From: Dyella kyungheensis
Lineage (GTDB): Bacteria; Pseudomonadota; Gammaproteobacteria; Xanthomonadales; Rhodanobacteraceae
Assembly (NCBI RefSeq): GCF_016905005.1
Contig: NZ_JADIKC010000009.1
Span: 1 to 64,000, forward strand
DNA length: 64,000 nucleotides
Direction of reading: 5' to 3'
How positions within the stretch are numbered: position 1 is the stretch's first letter; each line of letters opens with the position of its first letter. Of this stretch, positions 8,868-18,446 are shown one piece after another. A program made the position numbers and the translations under genes. The notes under the pieces were generated by a model, which saw only the letters and a list, made by a program, of their open reading frames with translations, made no database searches and was not told the origin of the DNA.

Positions 8868-10256
8868 ATGCAGGACTCCAGCACGCACCAGCCGGTTCGC
8901 GACAACGCCTTCCATCGCTCCATCGGCGTGTTCTCGGGCACCGCGATCAACATGACCCAGATGTGCGGCATCGGGCCGTTCATCACCATTCCCATCATGG
9001 TGGCCGCGATGGGTGGCCCGCAGGCGATCATCGGCTGGATCGCCGGCGCCATCCTGGCGATGGCGGATGGACTGGTCTGGGCCGAACTCGGTGCGGCGAT
9101 GCCCGGTTCCGGCGGCACCTACGTCTACCTGCGCGAAGCGTTCCAGTACCGCACCGGCAAGCTGATGCCATTCCTGTTCATCTGGACCATGCTGCTGGCG
9201 ATTCCCTTGCTGATGTCCACCGGCATCATCGGCATGGTGGAGTATCTGCAGTTCTTCTTTCCCGGCCTGGGCTGGTGGCCGCAGCATCTGATCGGCGTGG
9301 CGGCGACTGCCGTGGTCACCTGGCTGCTGTATCGGCGCATCGAATCGGTGCGCGCGATCACCGTTGCCTTGTGGGTCGTCATGCTGGTATCGATCATCGG
9401 CGTGGCGGCGGCGGGCTTCTCCCACTTCAACCCAGCGTTTGCGTTTGCCTTCCCGGCCGACACGTTTGGCGGGCATTTCTTCGTGGGGCTGGGCGCGGGC
9501 CTGATCATCGGCATCTACGACTATCTCGGTTACAACACCACCGCCTATATCGGCGACGAGTTGCGCGATCCCGGCCGCACCATGCCGCGCTCCATCATCA
9601 TCTCGGTAATCGCGATGATGGTGGTCTACCTGCTGCTCAACATCAGCGTGCTTGGTGTGGCGCCGTGGCAGGAGATCGCCCAGTCCAAATCGGTGGCATC
9701 GCTGGTAGTGGAGCGCAGCTGGGGCCATCTGGCGGCCGCCGTGATGACGGTGCTGATCATCGTGACCGCCTTCGCCTCCGTGTTCACCGGCTTGCTGGGC
9801 GGTTCGCGCGTGCCGTTCGAAGCAGCGCGGGACAAGGTGTTCCTGTCCATGTTCGCGCGGCTGCATGCCAAGCACAGTTTCCCGCACGTGGCCCTGCTGA
9901 CGATGGGCGTGGTGACGGCGATCGGCACGTTCTTCGACCTGAGCGAAGTCATCAACATGCTGCTGGCCGCCACCATCATCGTGCAGTCCATCGCGCAGAT
10001 CGCCGCGCTGATCGTGCTGCGCAAGCGCCAGCCGGATCTCGCGCGACCCTATAAGCAATGGCTCTATCCCGTGCCCTGCATCATCGCGCTGCTGGGATGG
10101 ATCTATGTGTACGTGTCCGCCACTCCCTTGTCGCTGATCCTCTCCAGCCTGTGGATCGTCGCCGGACTGGTGGTGTTTGCGATCTGGGCGAGGCTCAACC
10201 AGTCCTGGCCATTCGCGCCGGTTGAAGTACACGAAACCTATCTTGGGAAACCGTAA
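8868..10256 (+). CDS. APC-superfamily permease
   Basis: A 462-aa inner-membrane transporter of the amino acid/polyamine/organocation superfamily with about 12 membrane helices. The family's opening appears as RSIGVFSGTAINMTQMCGIG, followed by MPGSGGTYVYLREAF and a long series of helices to the end. The start MQDSSTHQP was chosen because the residues before it in frame do not look like protein. It lies 4 nt before the GH2 gene, so the two are surely cotranscribed. APC members usually carry amino acids. Finding one inside a glycan locus, where a sugar transporter is expected, suggests amino-sugar import, but that is inference only. Confidence 0.85.
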   Translation: MQDSSTHQPVRDNAFHRSIGVFSGTAINMTQMCGIGPFITIPIMVAAMGGPQAIIGWIAGAILAMADGLVWAELGAAMPGSGGTYVYLREAFQYRTGKLMPFLFIWTMLLAIPLLMSTGIIGMVEYLQFFFPGLGWWPQHLIGVAATAVVTWLLYRRIESVRAITVALWVVMLVSIIGVAAAGFSHFNPAFAFAFPADTFGGHFFVGLGAGLIIGIYDYLGYNTTAYIGDELRDPGRTMPRSIIISVIAMMVVYLLLNISVLGVAPWQEIAQSKSVASLVVERSWGHLAAAVMTVLIIVTAFASVFTGLLGGSRVPFEAARDKVFLSMFARLHAKHSFPHVALLTMGVVTAIGTFFDLSEVINMLLAATIIVQSIAQIAALIVLRKRQPDLARPYKQWLYPVPCIIALLGWIYVYVSATPLSLILSSLWIVAGLVVFAIWARLNQSWPFAPVEVHETYLGKP

Positions 10257-10260
10257 CCCC

Positions 10261-12969
10261 ATGCACATTCCAGCCAGGCACGCTCTTTGGATCATGATGG
10301 CGATGGCGGCATGGGCCGCATCGCAGGCACACGCCCAAACGCCTTATGTGTCGACGAAAGTGCCTGCCGATGCGGGCTCCATTACATCGATCGATCACTG
10401 GCTGATCCAGGACAGCGCAAAGGCGCAGGAAGCTGGCGAGAAGATTTCCTCGCCCAGCTATGCCACCAAGGAGTGGTACCCCGTCAGCGGACGCGCCACC
10501 GTGATGGCCGGGCTGCTGGAAAACGGCGTGTACAAGAACGACGTCTTCCATAGCGACAACTTGCGCGCCGTGCAGGTGCCAGACTGCAGCGGCAACCTGT
10601 TCGTGACGCCGTGGTGGTATCGCGCTGAGCTTGTTCTACCCAAGCAAGCGGCGGGTCGCCATACCGTGCTGCGCACCAACGGCGTGATTGCCAGTGCCGA
10701 TCTGTGGGTCAACGGGCGTCTAGTGGTCGATCACGGCAAGCTCGCCGGGGCCTACCCCGTGCACGACTTCGAGGTGACGCAGTGGCTGCACGCAGGTAGC
10801 AATGTGCTTGCCCTGAGTGTTCAGCCGGGCGATCCACGGGTCAGTCTTTCGATGGGCTGGGTCGACTGGAACCCCACGCCGCCGGACAACAATATGGGCC
10901 TGTGGCGCGGCGTAGACGTCGTGCAGACCGGACCGGTCGCGCTGAGCTATCCGCACGTCGTGCCGACGCTATCGCCGGATCTGTCGCGCGCCACACTCGA
11001 TGTAACGGTAGAGGCGAAGAATCTCGACACGGTGGCACACGATTCGACCGTCACGGGCACCGTCGCCGGCATTCCTCTGCAACAGACCGTGCACCTCGCG
11101 CCAGGCCAAACGCAGGTCGTTTCCTTTACACAGAAGTCAAACGCCTCGCTCGCGCTCGATCATCCGAAGATCTGGTGGCCCGTCGGCATGGGTGACCACC
11201 CGCTGTATCTGCTCGAGCTGAGCGCAGCCGTCGACGGCGCGAACTCCGACCGTGCCACGGCCAGCTTCGGTGTACGCAGCGTCAGTTCCAACCTGACCAA
11301 GCAGGGCTATCGCCAGTTCTTCATCAACGGCAAGCCCTTGTTGATCCGTGGCGGCGGCTGGGCGCCGGACATGTTCCTGCGCGACGACCCGGCGCGCATG
11401 GAAGCGGAATTCAGCTACGTGCTCAATCTTGGCCTGAACACTATCCGCAGCGAAGGCAAGCTGGAGAACCAGCGTTTCTATGACCTGGCCGACCGCTACG
11501 GCATCATGATCCTGCCGGGCTGGGAGTGCTGCGACAAATGGGAGTCGGCCGCCAAGACCGGCGGCTCGCCCTGGGACGATGGCGATATGCGAGTGGCCGC
11601 GGACTCGATGGCCACCGAGGCACGACTGCTGCGCAATCATCCGTCGGTGATCGGCTTTCTGATCGGCAGCGACAATCCACCGCCGCCGGCGATTTCCAAG
11701 CTCTATGTCGATACGCTGCGGGCGGCCGATTGGACCTTGCCGATCATCTCGGCGGCGGTGCCCAAAGGAACGCCTGAGGCCGGCCCGTCCGGCTTGAAAA
11801 TGGCCGGTCCGTACGACTGGATTCCGCCGTCCTACTGGTATGCGAACAAGCTGGGTGGTGCCTTCGGTTTCGACTCGGAAGTCAGCGCGGGCGCCGATAT
11901 TCCGCGTCTGGAAGACGTGCAACGCATGCTTTCTGCGCAGGAACAGGAAGCACTGTGGAAGTACCCGGAGGTACGCCAGTACCACGCCTCCGCCGACTGG
12001 TCGACCTTCGCCGTGCTCACTCCTTTCGACAAGGCCTTGGCGCAGCGCTATGGCGCTCCCACCGATCTGGCCGACTATGTGGCCAAGGCCCAGCTGGACA
12101 ATTACGACAACGTACGCGCGCAATTCGAAGCGTTCAACGCGCGTATGGATGCGGCCAATCCGTCGACCGGCGTGATCTATTGGATGCTCAACAATGCGTG
12201 GCCGTCGCTACACTGGCATCTGTACGACTACTACATGAACCCGGCCGGCGCGTATTTCGGCGCCAAGAAGGCCAACGAGTTGCTGCATATCCAGTATTCG
12301 TACGATTCGCACGAGATCGTGCTTGTCAATCACACACTGGACGATGCGCACGGACTGCAGGCAAGCCTGCGCGTGCGCAACGTGGATGGCAGTGTGCGTT
12401 TCGAGAAGCATCTGCAGAACATCGATCTCACCGGCAATCACACCAAAGCAGTGGCGACGCTGCCTGCCATCAGTGGCCTCTCACCCACCTATTTCATCGA
12501 GCTTGAACTGACGGCGGCCGATGGCAAGCCGGTGAGTCGCAACGTCTACTGGCTGTCCACGCGAGCGGACGTGCTCGACTGGGCGAAGTCGAACTGGTAC
12601 CTCACGCCGTTGACGCAATACGGCGACCTGACCGCGCTGAAAACCTTGCCGGCCGCCACCAGCGAAGTCCACGCCACCACGCAGCGCGACGGCAACGACG
12701 ACGTCACCACGGTCACGCTGTCGGTGCCCGCATCGTCCAAGGCCGTTGCGCTGTTCCAGCATATATCGATCAAGCGTGGCGCACAGGGCGCGCTTGCGCT
12801 GCCGATACGCTGGACTGACAATGACGTGACGCTTTGGCCGGGTGAATCGATCGTTCTGACCGCGCGATATGCCGCGCAGGGAACGGCCGATCCGGTGGTC
12901 GAAGTAAGCGGTTGGAACGTTCCGGTCCAGAGCGTTGCGGCTGGCGCCACGCACAGTACAGATCATTGA
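10261..12969 (+). CDS. GH2 exo-beta-D-glucosaminidase-like enzyme
   Basis: Exported 902-aa family 2 glycosidase with a signal peptide ending near SQAHAQ. It has the N-terminal jelly roll, the immunoglobulin-like domain and the TIM barrel. The stretch DWNPTPPDNNMGLWR is typical of the exo-glucosaminidase (CsxA) subfamily. In place of the usual Asn-Glu acid/base motif it has FLIGSDNPPP with Asp at 471, and the probable nucleophile is Glu540 in FGFDSEVSAG. This Ser-Asp substitution is the known mark of enzymes that cleave terminal glucosamine from chitosan. Alternative: beta-mannosidase-like activity on N-glycans. Neighbouring GH20 and LacI genes support amino-sugar catabolism. It is most likely periplasmic. 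Confidence 0.85.
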   Translation: MHIPARHALWIMMAMAAWAASQAHAQTPYVSTKVPADAGSITSIDHWLIQDSAKAQEAGEKISSPSYATKEWYPVSGRATVMAGLLENGVYKNDVFHSDNLRAVQVPDCSGNLFVTPWWYRAELVLPKQAAGRHTVLRTNGVIASADLWVNGRLVVDHGKLAGAYPVHDFEVTQWLHAGSNVLALSVQPGDPRVSLSMGWVDWNPTPPDNNMGLWRGVDVVQTGPVALSYPHVVPTLSPDLSRATLDVTVEAKNLDTVAHDSTVTGTVAGIPLQQTVHLAPGQTQVVSFTQKSNASLALDHPKIWWPVGMGDHPLYLLELSAAVDGANSDRATASFGVRSVSSNLTKQGYRQFFINGKPLLIRGGGWAPDMFLRDDPARMEAEFSYVLNLGLNTIRSEGKLENQRFYDLADRYGIMILPGWECCDKWESAAKTGGSPWDDGDMRVAADSMATEARLLRNHPSVIGFLIGSDNPPPPAISKLYVDTLRAADWTLPIISAAVPKGTPEAGPSGLKMAGPYDWIPPSYWYANKLGGAFGFDSEVSAGADIPRLEDVQRMLSAQEQEALWKYPEVRQYHASADWSTFAVLTPFDKALAQRYGAPTDLADYVAKAQLDNYDNVRAQFEAFNARMDAANPSTGVIYWMLNNAWPSLHWHLYDYYMNPAGAYFGAKKANELLHIQYSYDSHEIVLVNHTLDDAHGLQASLRVRNVDGSVRFEKHLQNIDLTGNHTKAVATLPAISGLSPTYFIELELTAADGKPVSRNVYWLSTRADVLDWAKSNWYLTPLTQYGDLTALKTLPAATSEVHATTQRDGNDDVTTVTLSVPASSKAVALFQHISIKRGAQGALALPIRWTDNDVTLWPGESIVLTARYAAQGTADPVVEVSGWNVPVQSVAAGATHSTDH

Positions 12970-12979
12970 AGAGGGTCCC

Positions 12980-13987
12980 ATGTCGCGCGTGACCATTAAC
13001 GATGTCGCTCGTGCCTCGAACACCTCGAAGAAGACTGTATCGCGCGTGCTGAACAACGAGCCGAACGTGCGCGACGAAGTGCGCGATCGCGTGCTGGCGG
13101 CCGTGGCGGAACTCAACTACCGGCCGCTCACCTCGGCGCGCAGCCTGGCGACGAACCGTTCCTTCATGGTCGGCCTGCTCTACGACAACTTGTCGCCGAG
13201 CTACATCATGGAAGTGCAGGCGGGCGTGCTGGAGGCGTGCGAGGCCAGGCAGTACAGCATGATGGTGCAGCCACTGGTCTCGACGGCACCGGATTTCGTC
13301 GAGCGTGTGGAGAGCATCCTCTCGCGGCACCAGCCCGACGGCCTGATTCTCACGCCACCGATCACCGATCATCCGAAACTGCTCGAACACCTGCGCAAGA
13401 TCGGACTTCCGTTCGCCTCGATTGCGCCACGCCAACCCAAGGGCTGCATCGGCGTGATGTTGCGCGAGCGCGAAGCCGCCGCGGCGATGGTGGAGCATCT
13501 CGTGGCATTGGGACATCGGCGCATCGCGCATATCCTGGGCGATCCCAAGCACGGTGCAGGCATCTGGCGCCTCGCCGGCTACCGCGATGGCCTGAAGCGC
13601 GCGGGCTTGAAGGAAAACCCGGCGCACATGGTGCAGGGCCAGTTCTCGTTCGAATCCGGTGTGGCTGCCGCCCGCCGATTGCTGAAATTGAAGCAGCGGC
13701 CCACCGCTATCTTCGCGGCCGACGACGATATGGCCGTGGGCGCGATATGGGCCGCGGCGGAGGCCGGCGTGTCGGTTCCCAGCGAGATGTCCATTTGCGG
13801 CTTCGACGACACCACCATCGCCACCCAGGTATGGCCGCTGCTGACCACCGTCCACCAGCCCGTTCGCGAGATGGGCAAGCGGGCCACGGAGGAGCTGCTG
13901 CTTCGCGTGCTGGGCAAGGGTGAGGCCCGCATGGTTGAAGTCGGCTATGAGATGCGCATGCGCGCCTCGACGGCAGCGGCGCCCTGA
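12980..13987 (+). CDS. LacI-family transcriptional regulator
   Basis: A 335-aa repressor. The N-terminal helix-turn-helix is textbook (VTINDVARASNTSKKTVSR, then the hinge helix LNYRPLTSARSLA). A periplasmic-binding-protein-like sensor domain follows, with DGLILTPP, GHRRIAHILGD and ICGFDDTTIA. The start at 12980 follows GAGGG. It begins 10 nt after the GH2 stop, so it is the last gene of the sugar operon and presumably represses it until a sugar or sugar phosphate binds. The 16-bp palindrome at 1896 is the best operator candidate in the window. Confidence 0.92.
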   Translation: MSRVTINDVARASNTSKKTVSRVLNNEPNVRDEVRDRVLAAVAELNYRPLTSARSLATNRSFMVGLLYDNLSPSYIMEVQAGVLEACEARQYSMMVQPLVSTAPDFVERVESILSRHQPDGLILTPPITDHPKLLEHLRKIGLPFASIAPRQPKGCIGVMLREREAAAAMVEHLVALGHRRIAHILGDPKHGAGIWRLAGYRDGLKRAGLKENPAHMVQGQFSFESGVAAARRLLKLKQRPTAIFAADDDMAVGAIWAAAEAGVSVPSEMSICGFDDTTIATQVWPLLTTVHQPVREMGKRATEELLLRVLGKGEARMVEVGYEMRMRASTAAAP

Positions 13988-14030
13988 GCTGGCATAGTGC
14001 AACCTTAATTCGACTATCTGGAGCCTCCGC

Positions 14031-14876
14031 ATGCCCGCTACGCCCGACGCCAGCAAGCCACCGCGAAAGTTCCATTTCATTTCCGGTCTGCCGCGCGCCG
14101 GCACCACCTTGCTGGCCGCGATCCTCAACCAGAATCCGCGCTTTCGCGCCGGCATGACCAGCCCGCTGGCCGACATCATGGGCGTGGTGATTGCCGAAGC
14201 GAGCAGCAAGAACGATTTCTCGTTCGATGTCTCCGACGATCAGCGTGTCGCCCTCTTGCGCGGACTGATCGAGAACTTCTACTCGGTGGAAGGCGGCACC
14301 GAGGTGGTGTTCGACACCAGCCGGTTGTGGTGCAGCCGCATGCAGTTGCTCAACACGCTGTTCCCTGGCGTGAAGGTCATCGCGTGCGTACGCCAGCTGG
14401 CCTGGGTGCTGGACAGCATGGAGCGGTTGGTCCGTAGGCAACCCGTGAGCGTCAGCAAGGTGTTCCGCTTTGACACCAACACCACGGTGTACTCACGCAT
14501 CGAGGCGCTGACCGATCCGCGAGGCATGGTGGGCTTTGCCTACCAGGCCACCAAGGAGGCCTTTTATGGCGAGTACGCGCAAGACCATCTGCTGATGCTC
14601 ACCTACGAAAGCCTGGTCCGCGACCCTGCCGCTGCCGTGCGTGCCGTCTATCAATTCCTCGGCGAACCCTGGTTCGAACACGATTTCGACCACATCGAAT
14701 ACAACGCGGACGAATTCGATGCGCGCGTGGGCATGCCCGGCCTGCATTCCGTGCGGGCAAAGGTGGAGGCGGTCGAACGCCAACCCATCCTGCCCCGCGA
14801 GATCTTCGGGCGCTTCGCCAACGAGGCGTTCTGGATGGATCCGAAGAACAACATCAACCAAGTCACCATCGTGTAG
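14031..14876 (+). CDS. sulfotransferase-family protein
   Basis: A 281-aa protein with the 5'-phosphosulfate-binding loop of PAPS-dependent sulfotransferases near the N-terminus (FISGLPRAGTTLLAAIL, about residues 16-32). The second conserved region is CVRQLAWVLDSMERL, and the segment MLTYESLVRDP matches the family's usual tail before the final helix. Proteins of this family transfer sulfate to carbohydrate, protein or small-molecule acceptors; the acceptor here is unknown. It follows the LacI gene by 43 nt in the same direction and is closed by a clear terminator, so it may belong to the same transcript, although no sugar link is evident from sequence. Confidence 0.82.
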   Translation: MPATPDASKPPRKFHFISGLPRAGTTLLAAILNQNPRFRAGMTSPLADIMGVVIAEASSKNDFSFDVSDDQRVALLRGLIENFYSVEGGTEVVFDTSRLWCSRMQLLNTLFPGVKVIACVRQLAWVLDSMERLVRRQPVSVSKVFRFDTNTTVYSRIEALTDPRGMVGFAYQATKEAFYGEYAQDHLLMLTYESLVRDPAAAVRAVYQFLGEPWFEHDFDHIEYNADEFDARVGMPGLHSVRAKVEAVERQPILPREIFGRFANEAFWMDPKNNINQVTIV

Positions 14877-14900
14877 TTGCGCGTAAACGATTCCGCATCG

Positions 14901-14925
14901 AAAGGCCGCCCCGCGCGGCCTTTTT
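14901..14925 (+). terminator. Rho-independent terminator
   Basis: AAAGGCCGC and GCGGCCTTT form a 9-bp stem around the loop CCCGC, followed by a T-run. It lies 25 nt after the sulfotransferase stop and closes the transcript that may begin at the sugar locus. Confidence 0.85.
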
Positions 14926-15032
14926 CGTATCTGCGCGAGGCCAGCCAGGCCCGCTGCCCATCGCTCAACTTGACGCCCACCTCCTAGTTACGCCACTTTC
15001 CCGCTATCAGATCGAGTCTTGCGGCTGCCCTC

Positions 15033-15977
15033 ATGCGACGCGATATCGCCATCGTTGTTTTTCCGGGGTTTCAACTGCTGGATGCGGCCGGCCCGGTCGC
15101 CGTGTTCGAGATGGCGGAGCGGTTCCGGCCGGACAGTTATGCGATCCACGTGTTGGCCCCGGGAGGCGGCGTGGTGCGCAGTTCGTCGGGCGTGTGCCTG
15201 GCGGCCGCGCCGATTGAAGCCAGGCACTTCGATACGGTGATCGTCTCGGGCGGCAACCTGGCGCAGGTTGAGGAGAACCAGGGCGCGGTGGTCGCCTGGC
15301 TCGGCGACGATGCCTGGCGTCGCGCGGCGGGTGTGTGCTCCGGCGCGTTCGTCCTCGCGCACGCCGGCTTGCTCGATGGCCGGCGCGCGACCACGCATTG
15401 GGCCGTGGCGGAGCGCTTCCGTTCGCTTTATCCGCAGGTCCAGCTCGATGCCGACCGGATGTTCGTGAGGGATGGCAAGGTGTGGACGTCGGCAGGCATT
15501 TCCGCCGGCATCGACCTGGCGCTGGCACTGGTCGAGGACGACCTTGGCCCCGGTATCGCGCGGCGTGCGGCCCAACAGCTGGTGGTGCATCAGCGGCGGC
15601 ACGGCGGGCAATCGCAGTACTCCGTTCTGGTGGAACAGGGCGGCAAGACCGGACGCTTCGGTGAACTGATTGGCTGGGTACGTGCACGCATCGCCGAACC
15701 GATGTCGGTGGAGCGGCTGGCCGAACGCGCCGCGATGAGTCCGCGAAACTTTGCCCGCGCGTTCACGGCAGAGATTGGCGCGACGCCGGCCAAAGTGGTC
15801 GAAGGATTGCGACTGGAAGCCGCGCGCATTGCGGTCGAAACCGGGCATCTGAATCTCGACCACATTGCCGCGTCGACCGGTTTCGGCGATTCGAGCCGCA
15901 TGCGTCGCGCCTTCGTGCGCGCCTTTGGCATGTCGCCGCAATCGCTGCGTCGAAGCGCGGGCGTGTCACGGCCGTAG
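15033..15977 (+). CDS. GlxA-type AraC regulator with DJ-1/PfpI domain
   Basis: A 314-aa transcription factor. Residues 1-170 form a DJ-1/PfpI-like domain (IAIVVFPGFQLLDAAGPV) with the elbow cysteine in GVCSGAFVLA (C102). Residues about 205-310 form two AraC-type helix-turn-helix motifs (SVERLAERAAMSPRNFARAF and HIAASTGFGDSSRMRRAF). GlxA-type regulators sense small molecules or amidase-like ligands through the first domain. No obvious target lies next to it; the glyoxalase-like gene follows 156 nt downstream in the same direction. The Shine-Dalgarno sequence is weak. Confidence 0.9.
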   Translation: MRRDIAIVVFPGFQLLDAAGPVAVFEMAERFRPDSYAIHVLAPGGGVVRSSSGVCLAAAPIEARHFDTVIVSGGNLAQVEENQGAVVAWLGDDAWRRAAGVCSGAFVLAHAGLLDGRRATTHWAVAERFRSLYPQVQLDADRMFVRDGKVWTSAGISAGIDLALALVEDDLGPGIARRAAQQLVVHQRRHGGQSQYSVLVEQGGKTGRFGELIGWVRARIAEPMSVERLAERAAMSPRNFARAFTAEIGATPAKVVEGLRLEAARIAVETGHLNLDHIAASTGFGDSSRMRRAFVRAFGMSPQSLRRSAGVSRP

Positions 15978-16133
15978 CGCGGGTACCGCAGGGTTCGGCG
16001 TACTTCGTTCGTTGGCCGTTTTTGTCCGGAAATTGTCCTTGCCGGTACCGCGTGGAGCACTCATAAAAGGGCGCCTTGCCGCAGTTCGGCTGGCATCGGC
16101 AAAACCACCATCGTCTTTCATGTGAGGATTCGC

Positions 16134-17132
16134 ATGCGCCTGACCCCGTTCGTTTCTGCCTGTCTCCTGTGTCTGGGCGCCGCACAGGCCTCGGCCGCCA
16201 CCCCGGCGCCGACACCGGCGGCCCCCACGACGCGACTCGACCATATCCTGCTCTGGGGGCACGGGATCGATCAGGTCACCTCGGTCATGGCGGTCAAACT
16301 GGGTTTCCAGGTTCGGCCCGGGCGGGATCCGGATGGCGTGGCCAATCGCTATATCCGCTTCTCGGACAGCAGCTTCATCGAACTGCTGGGCATCACCCGA
16401 GCCGATCCCAAATTCGATCCGGGGATGAAGGAGGACCAGCAGGCGCTGAAGGGCGGTGCCGGTTCGCGCACGTTCGGTTTTCGCTCCTCGTCGCTCGATG
16501 CGATCCATCAATCGCTGCAGGCACTGCATTACGCCGTCACGCCGTTCTTCTCCGGCCCGGACAGTGCCAAGCCGGGTTGGCGCCTGTTTGCCTTCGACCG
16601 CGCGCCGCTGTCCAGCAATACCTTCTTCATCGACTACGCCGCCGGTTACGCGCCCGACCAGTTCGACCCAACCAATGTCGACGACTATCGCGTCACCCGT
16701 GAGCATCCCAACAGCGCGCGTGCACTCTCGTCGATATGGCTGGTGTCCGGCGATGCCGATGCCGATCGTCGGCAGCTCGAGAAAATGGGCTTCGGCCACG
16801 CGGTACCGGTGAAGCTGGCGGCCGTCGGCGCCAAGGGATTTTGCGTGCCGGTCGGTCCGACGGCATTGTTGGCGCTCGAGCCCGATGGTGCCGGACTCGC
16901 CAAGCAAACCATCGCCAACGGCGGCCCACGCATCCTTGGCGTGAGCTATGCCGTGGCCGATCTGGAGCGCGCGCAGCGCTGGGTCGAGCGCGGCTACGAG
17001 CGCAAGCTGGTCAGCTACCGCGGGTTGTCCGGCGAATCCATCCTCGCCCCGACTCAGGACGACCTCGGCCTGTCCATCGAATTCCACGCGATGCAGCCGG
17101 GCGGCTCGCCGTGCACCACGGCAAGCCGGTAG
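16134..17132 (+). CDS. exported glyoxalase-like (VOC) protein
   Basis: A 332-aa protein with a signal peptide (ends near AQASA) and two vicinal-oxygen-chelate modules: TRLDHILLWGHGIDQV at the start, and a second half beginning near ILGVSYAVADLERAQRWVE. It resembles the Glyoxalase_3 family (PF13468), whose members are mostly uncharacterised. Start 16134 is preferred over the GTG at 16122 because GTGAGGA lies just 5 nt upstream of it. A secreted VOC protein is less common than a cytoplasmic one. Metal ligands cannot be assigned with certainty. Confidence 0.75.
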   Translation: MRLTPFVSACLLCLGAAQASAATPAPTPAAPTTRLDHILLWGHGIDQVTSVMAVKLGFQVRPGRDPDGVANRYIRFSDSSFIELLGITRADPKFDPGMKEDQQALKGGAGSRTFGFRSSSLDAIHQSLQALHYAVTPFFSGPDSAKPGWRLFAFDRAPLSSNTFFIDYAAGYAPDQFDPTNVDDYRVTREHPNSARALSSIWLVSGDADADRRQLEKMGFGHAVPVKLAAVGAKGFCVPVGPTALLALEPDGAGLAKQTIANGGPRILGVSYAVADLERAQRWVERGYERKLVSYRGLSGESILAPTQDDLGLSIEFHAMQPGGSPCTTASR

Positions 17133-17148
17133 CACGCGCGCAAGCGTC

Positions 17149-17170
17149 GACGCTTTCGATCGAGAGCGTC
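17149..17170. repeat. 22-bp near-perfect palindrome between convergent genes
   Basis: The sequence starting GACGCTTTCGATCGAGAGCG and ending TC pairs with itself with one mismatched position. It lies between the stops of the VOC gene and the Lrp gene. It could be a weak bidirectional transcription stop or a protein-binding site; nothing decides between these. Confidence 0.35.
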
Positions 17171-17182
17171 GTCACTCAATGC

Positions 17183-17662
17183 TCAAGGCGCTGGATCCAG
17201 CGGCACTGACATGCCGCGCTTGAGCGTGCTCAGTGCGACCCGGGTCTGGAATCGCCGCACATTCGCATTTTCCGCCACCAGCCGCTGCATGAGTGCTTCG
17301 AAGTCCTCGACATCGCGCGCCAACACGATCAGCACGTAATCGCCCTCGCCAGTGACGTACCACGCCTCCTGAATGCAGGGCTCGGTCACGATCCATTGCT
17401 TGAGGCTCGCCACCAGCTCCGGCCGCTCGCGCTCCACTTCGACGTCGACGATCATCGTCAACGCGCGCCCCACGCGCTTGGGGTCCAGCACGGCCACCTC
17501 GGCGAGAATGATGCCTTCCTCGCGCATGCGCACGATCCGTCGCTGCACGGCGGAGGCCGAGAGGCCGACGTCCGCACCGATCAATTCGGCGGGGCGGCGC
17601 GCATCCTTCTGAAGCAGGTTGAGAATGCGCCGGTCGATCTTGTCCAACTCGTTCTCGGGCAC
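17183..17662 (-). CDS. Lrp/AsnC-family regulator
   Basis: A 159-aa leucine-responsive-type regulator: winged helix with DKIDRRILNLLQKDARRP and GLSASAVQRRIVRMREEGII (about residues 6-50), then the effector-binding RAM domain with WYVTGEGDYVLIVLARDVEDF. Length and layout match the family. Members form octamers and respond to amino acids. It is divergent from the GST gene, 118 nt apart, and convergent with the VOC gene. The target is not evident. Confidence 0.92.
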   Translation of the reverse strand: MPENELDKIDRRILNLLQKDARRPAELIGADVGLSASAVQRRIVRMREEGIILAEVAVLDPKRVGRALTMIVDVEVERERPELVASLKQWIVTEPCIQEAWYVTGEGDYVLIVLARDVEDFEALMQRLVAENANVRRFQTRVALSTLKRGMSVPLDPAP

Positions 17663-17780
17663 GCGCGAAATCCTTGAAAGACGGGGAATGAAAGCGTCGA
17701 TCCGTCAGAAGTCGCGGACTGGCCGCGCGGCCGAACTTTAGCATGGAGCACTTCGGTAACCGCCCCGGGGCATCCGTTCC

Positions 17781-18446
17781 ATGCAGCTGCTTTACCAATC
17801 CCATTCGCCGTATGCACGCAAGGTGCTCGTGTTCGCCCACGAGGCCGGCCTGGCCGATCGCATCGAGGTGATTCACCAGGAGACCAGCCCTGTCGAACGC
17901 AATCCCGACGTGTTCGCCCTGAACCCACTCGGCAAGGTTCCCGTCCTTGTCTGCGACGATGGCACGGTGTTGTTCGAATCCGCCGTCATCTGCGAGTACC
18001 TGGACAGTCAGCATGAGGGGAGAAGGCTTTTCCCTTCCGCGCCGGCGGCGCGTTTTCGCGCCCTGCTCCACCAGGCGGTCGCCTTGGGACTGGCCGACGC
18101 CGGTATTGCCGTTCGCTGGGAATCCAAGCGCCGTCCGGAAGCCTTGAGATGGCCACCGTTGCTCGAAGGCCAGCTGCAGAAAGTGATCGCGGCCTGTGAC
18201 TATCTGGAAGACCGGATGGTCGATGATCAAGCCGTGGATGTCGGCGACATCGCCGTTGCCACCGCGCTCAGCTGGATCGAGTTCCGCCAGATCCACGACT
18301 TCCAGTATGGCCGGCCCCGCTTGTCCGCCTGGTATCGAGCCTTCTGCGCACGCCCATCGATGAGGGCCACGCCGCTGTCCGGCGACACCATCGACCGTCC
18401 CCAGTCAGCGCGTGAGGGAGTGCCGCATGCCGTCGCCGTGGATTGA
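17781..18446 (+). CDS. glutathione S-transferase
   Basis: A 221-aa cytosolic GST. The thioredoxin-fold N-terminal domain shows YQSHSPYARKVLVFAHEAGL with a likely catalytic Ser in the SPYARKV segment, then NPLGKVPVL and the glutathione-gripping ESAVICEYLD. The C-terminal helical domain follows, with VDVGDIAVATALSWIEFR. It resembles the YibF/SspA-like branch. The C-terminal tail after WYRAFCARPSM overlaps a short downstream frame by 20 nt. Substrate unknown; probably detoxification. Confidence 0.88.
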   Translation: MQLLYQSHSPYARKVLVFAHEAGLADRIEVIHQETSPVERNPDVFALNPLGKVPVLVCDDGTVLFESAVICEYLDSQHEGRRLFPSAPAARFRALLHQAVALGLADAGIAVRWESKRRPEALRWPPLLEGQLQKVIAACDYLEDRMVDDQAVDVGDIAVATALSWIEFRQIHDFQYGRPRLSAWYRAFCARPSMRATPLSGDTIDRPQSAREGVPHAVAVD

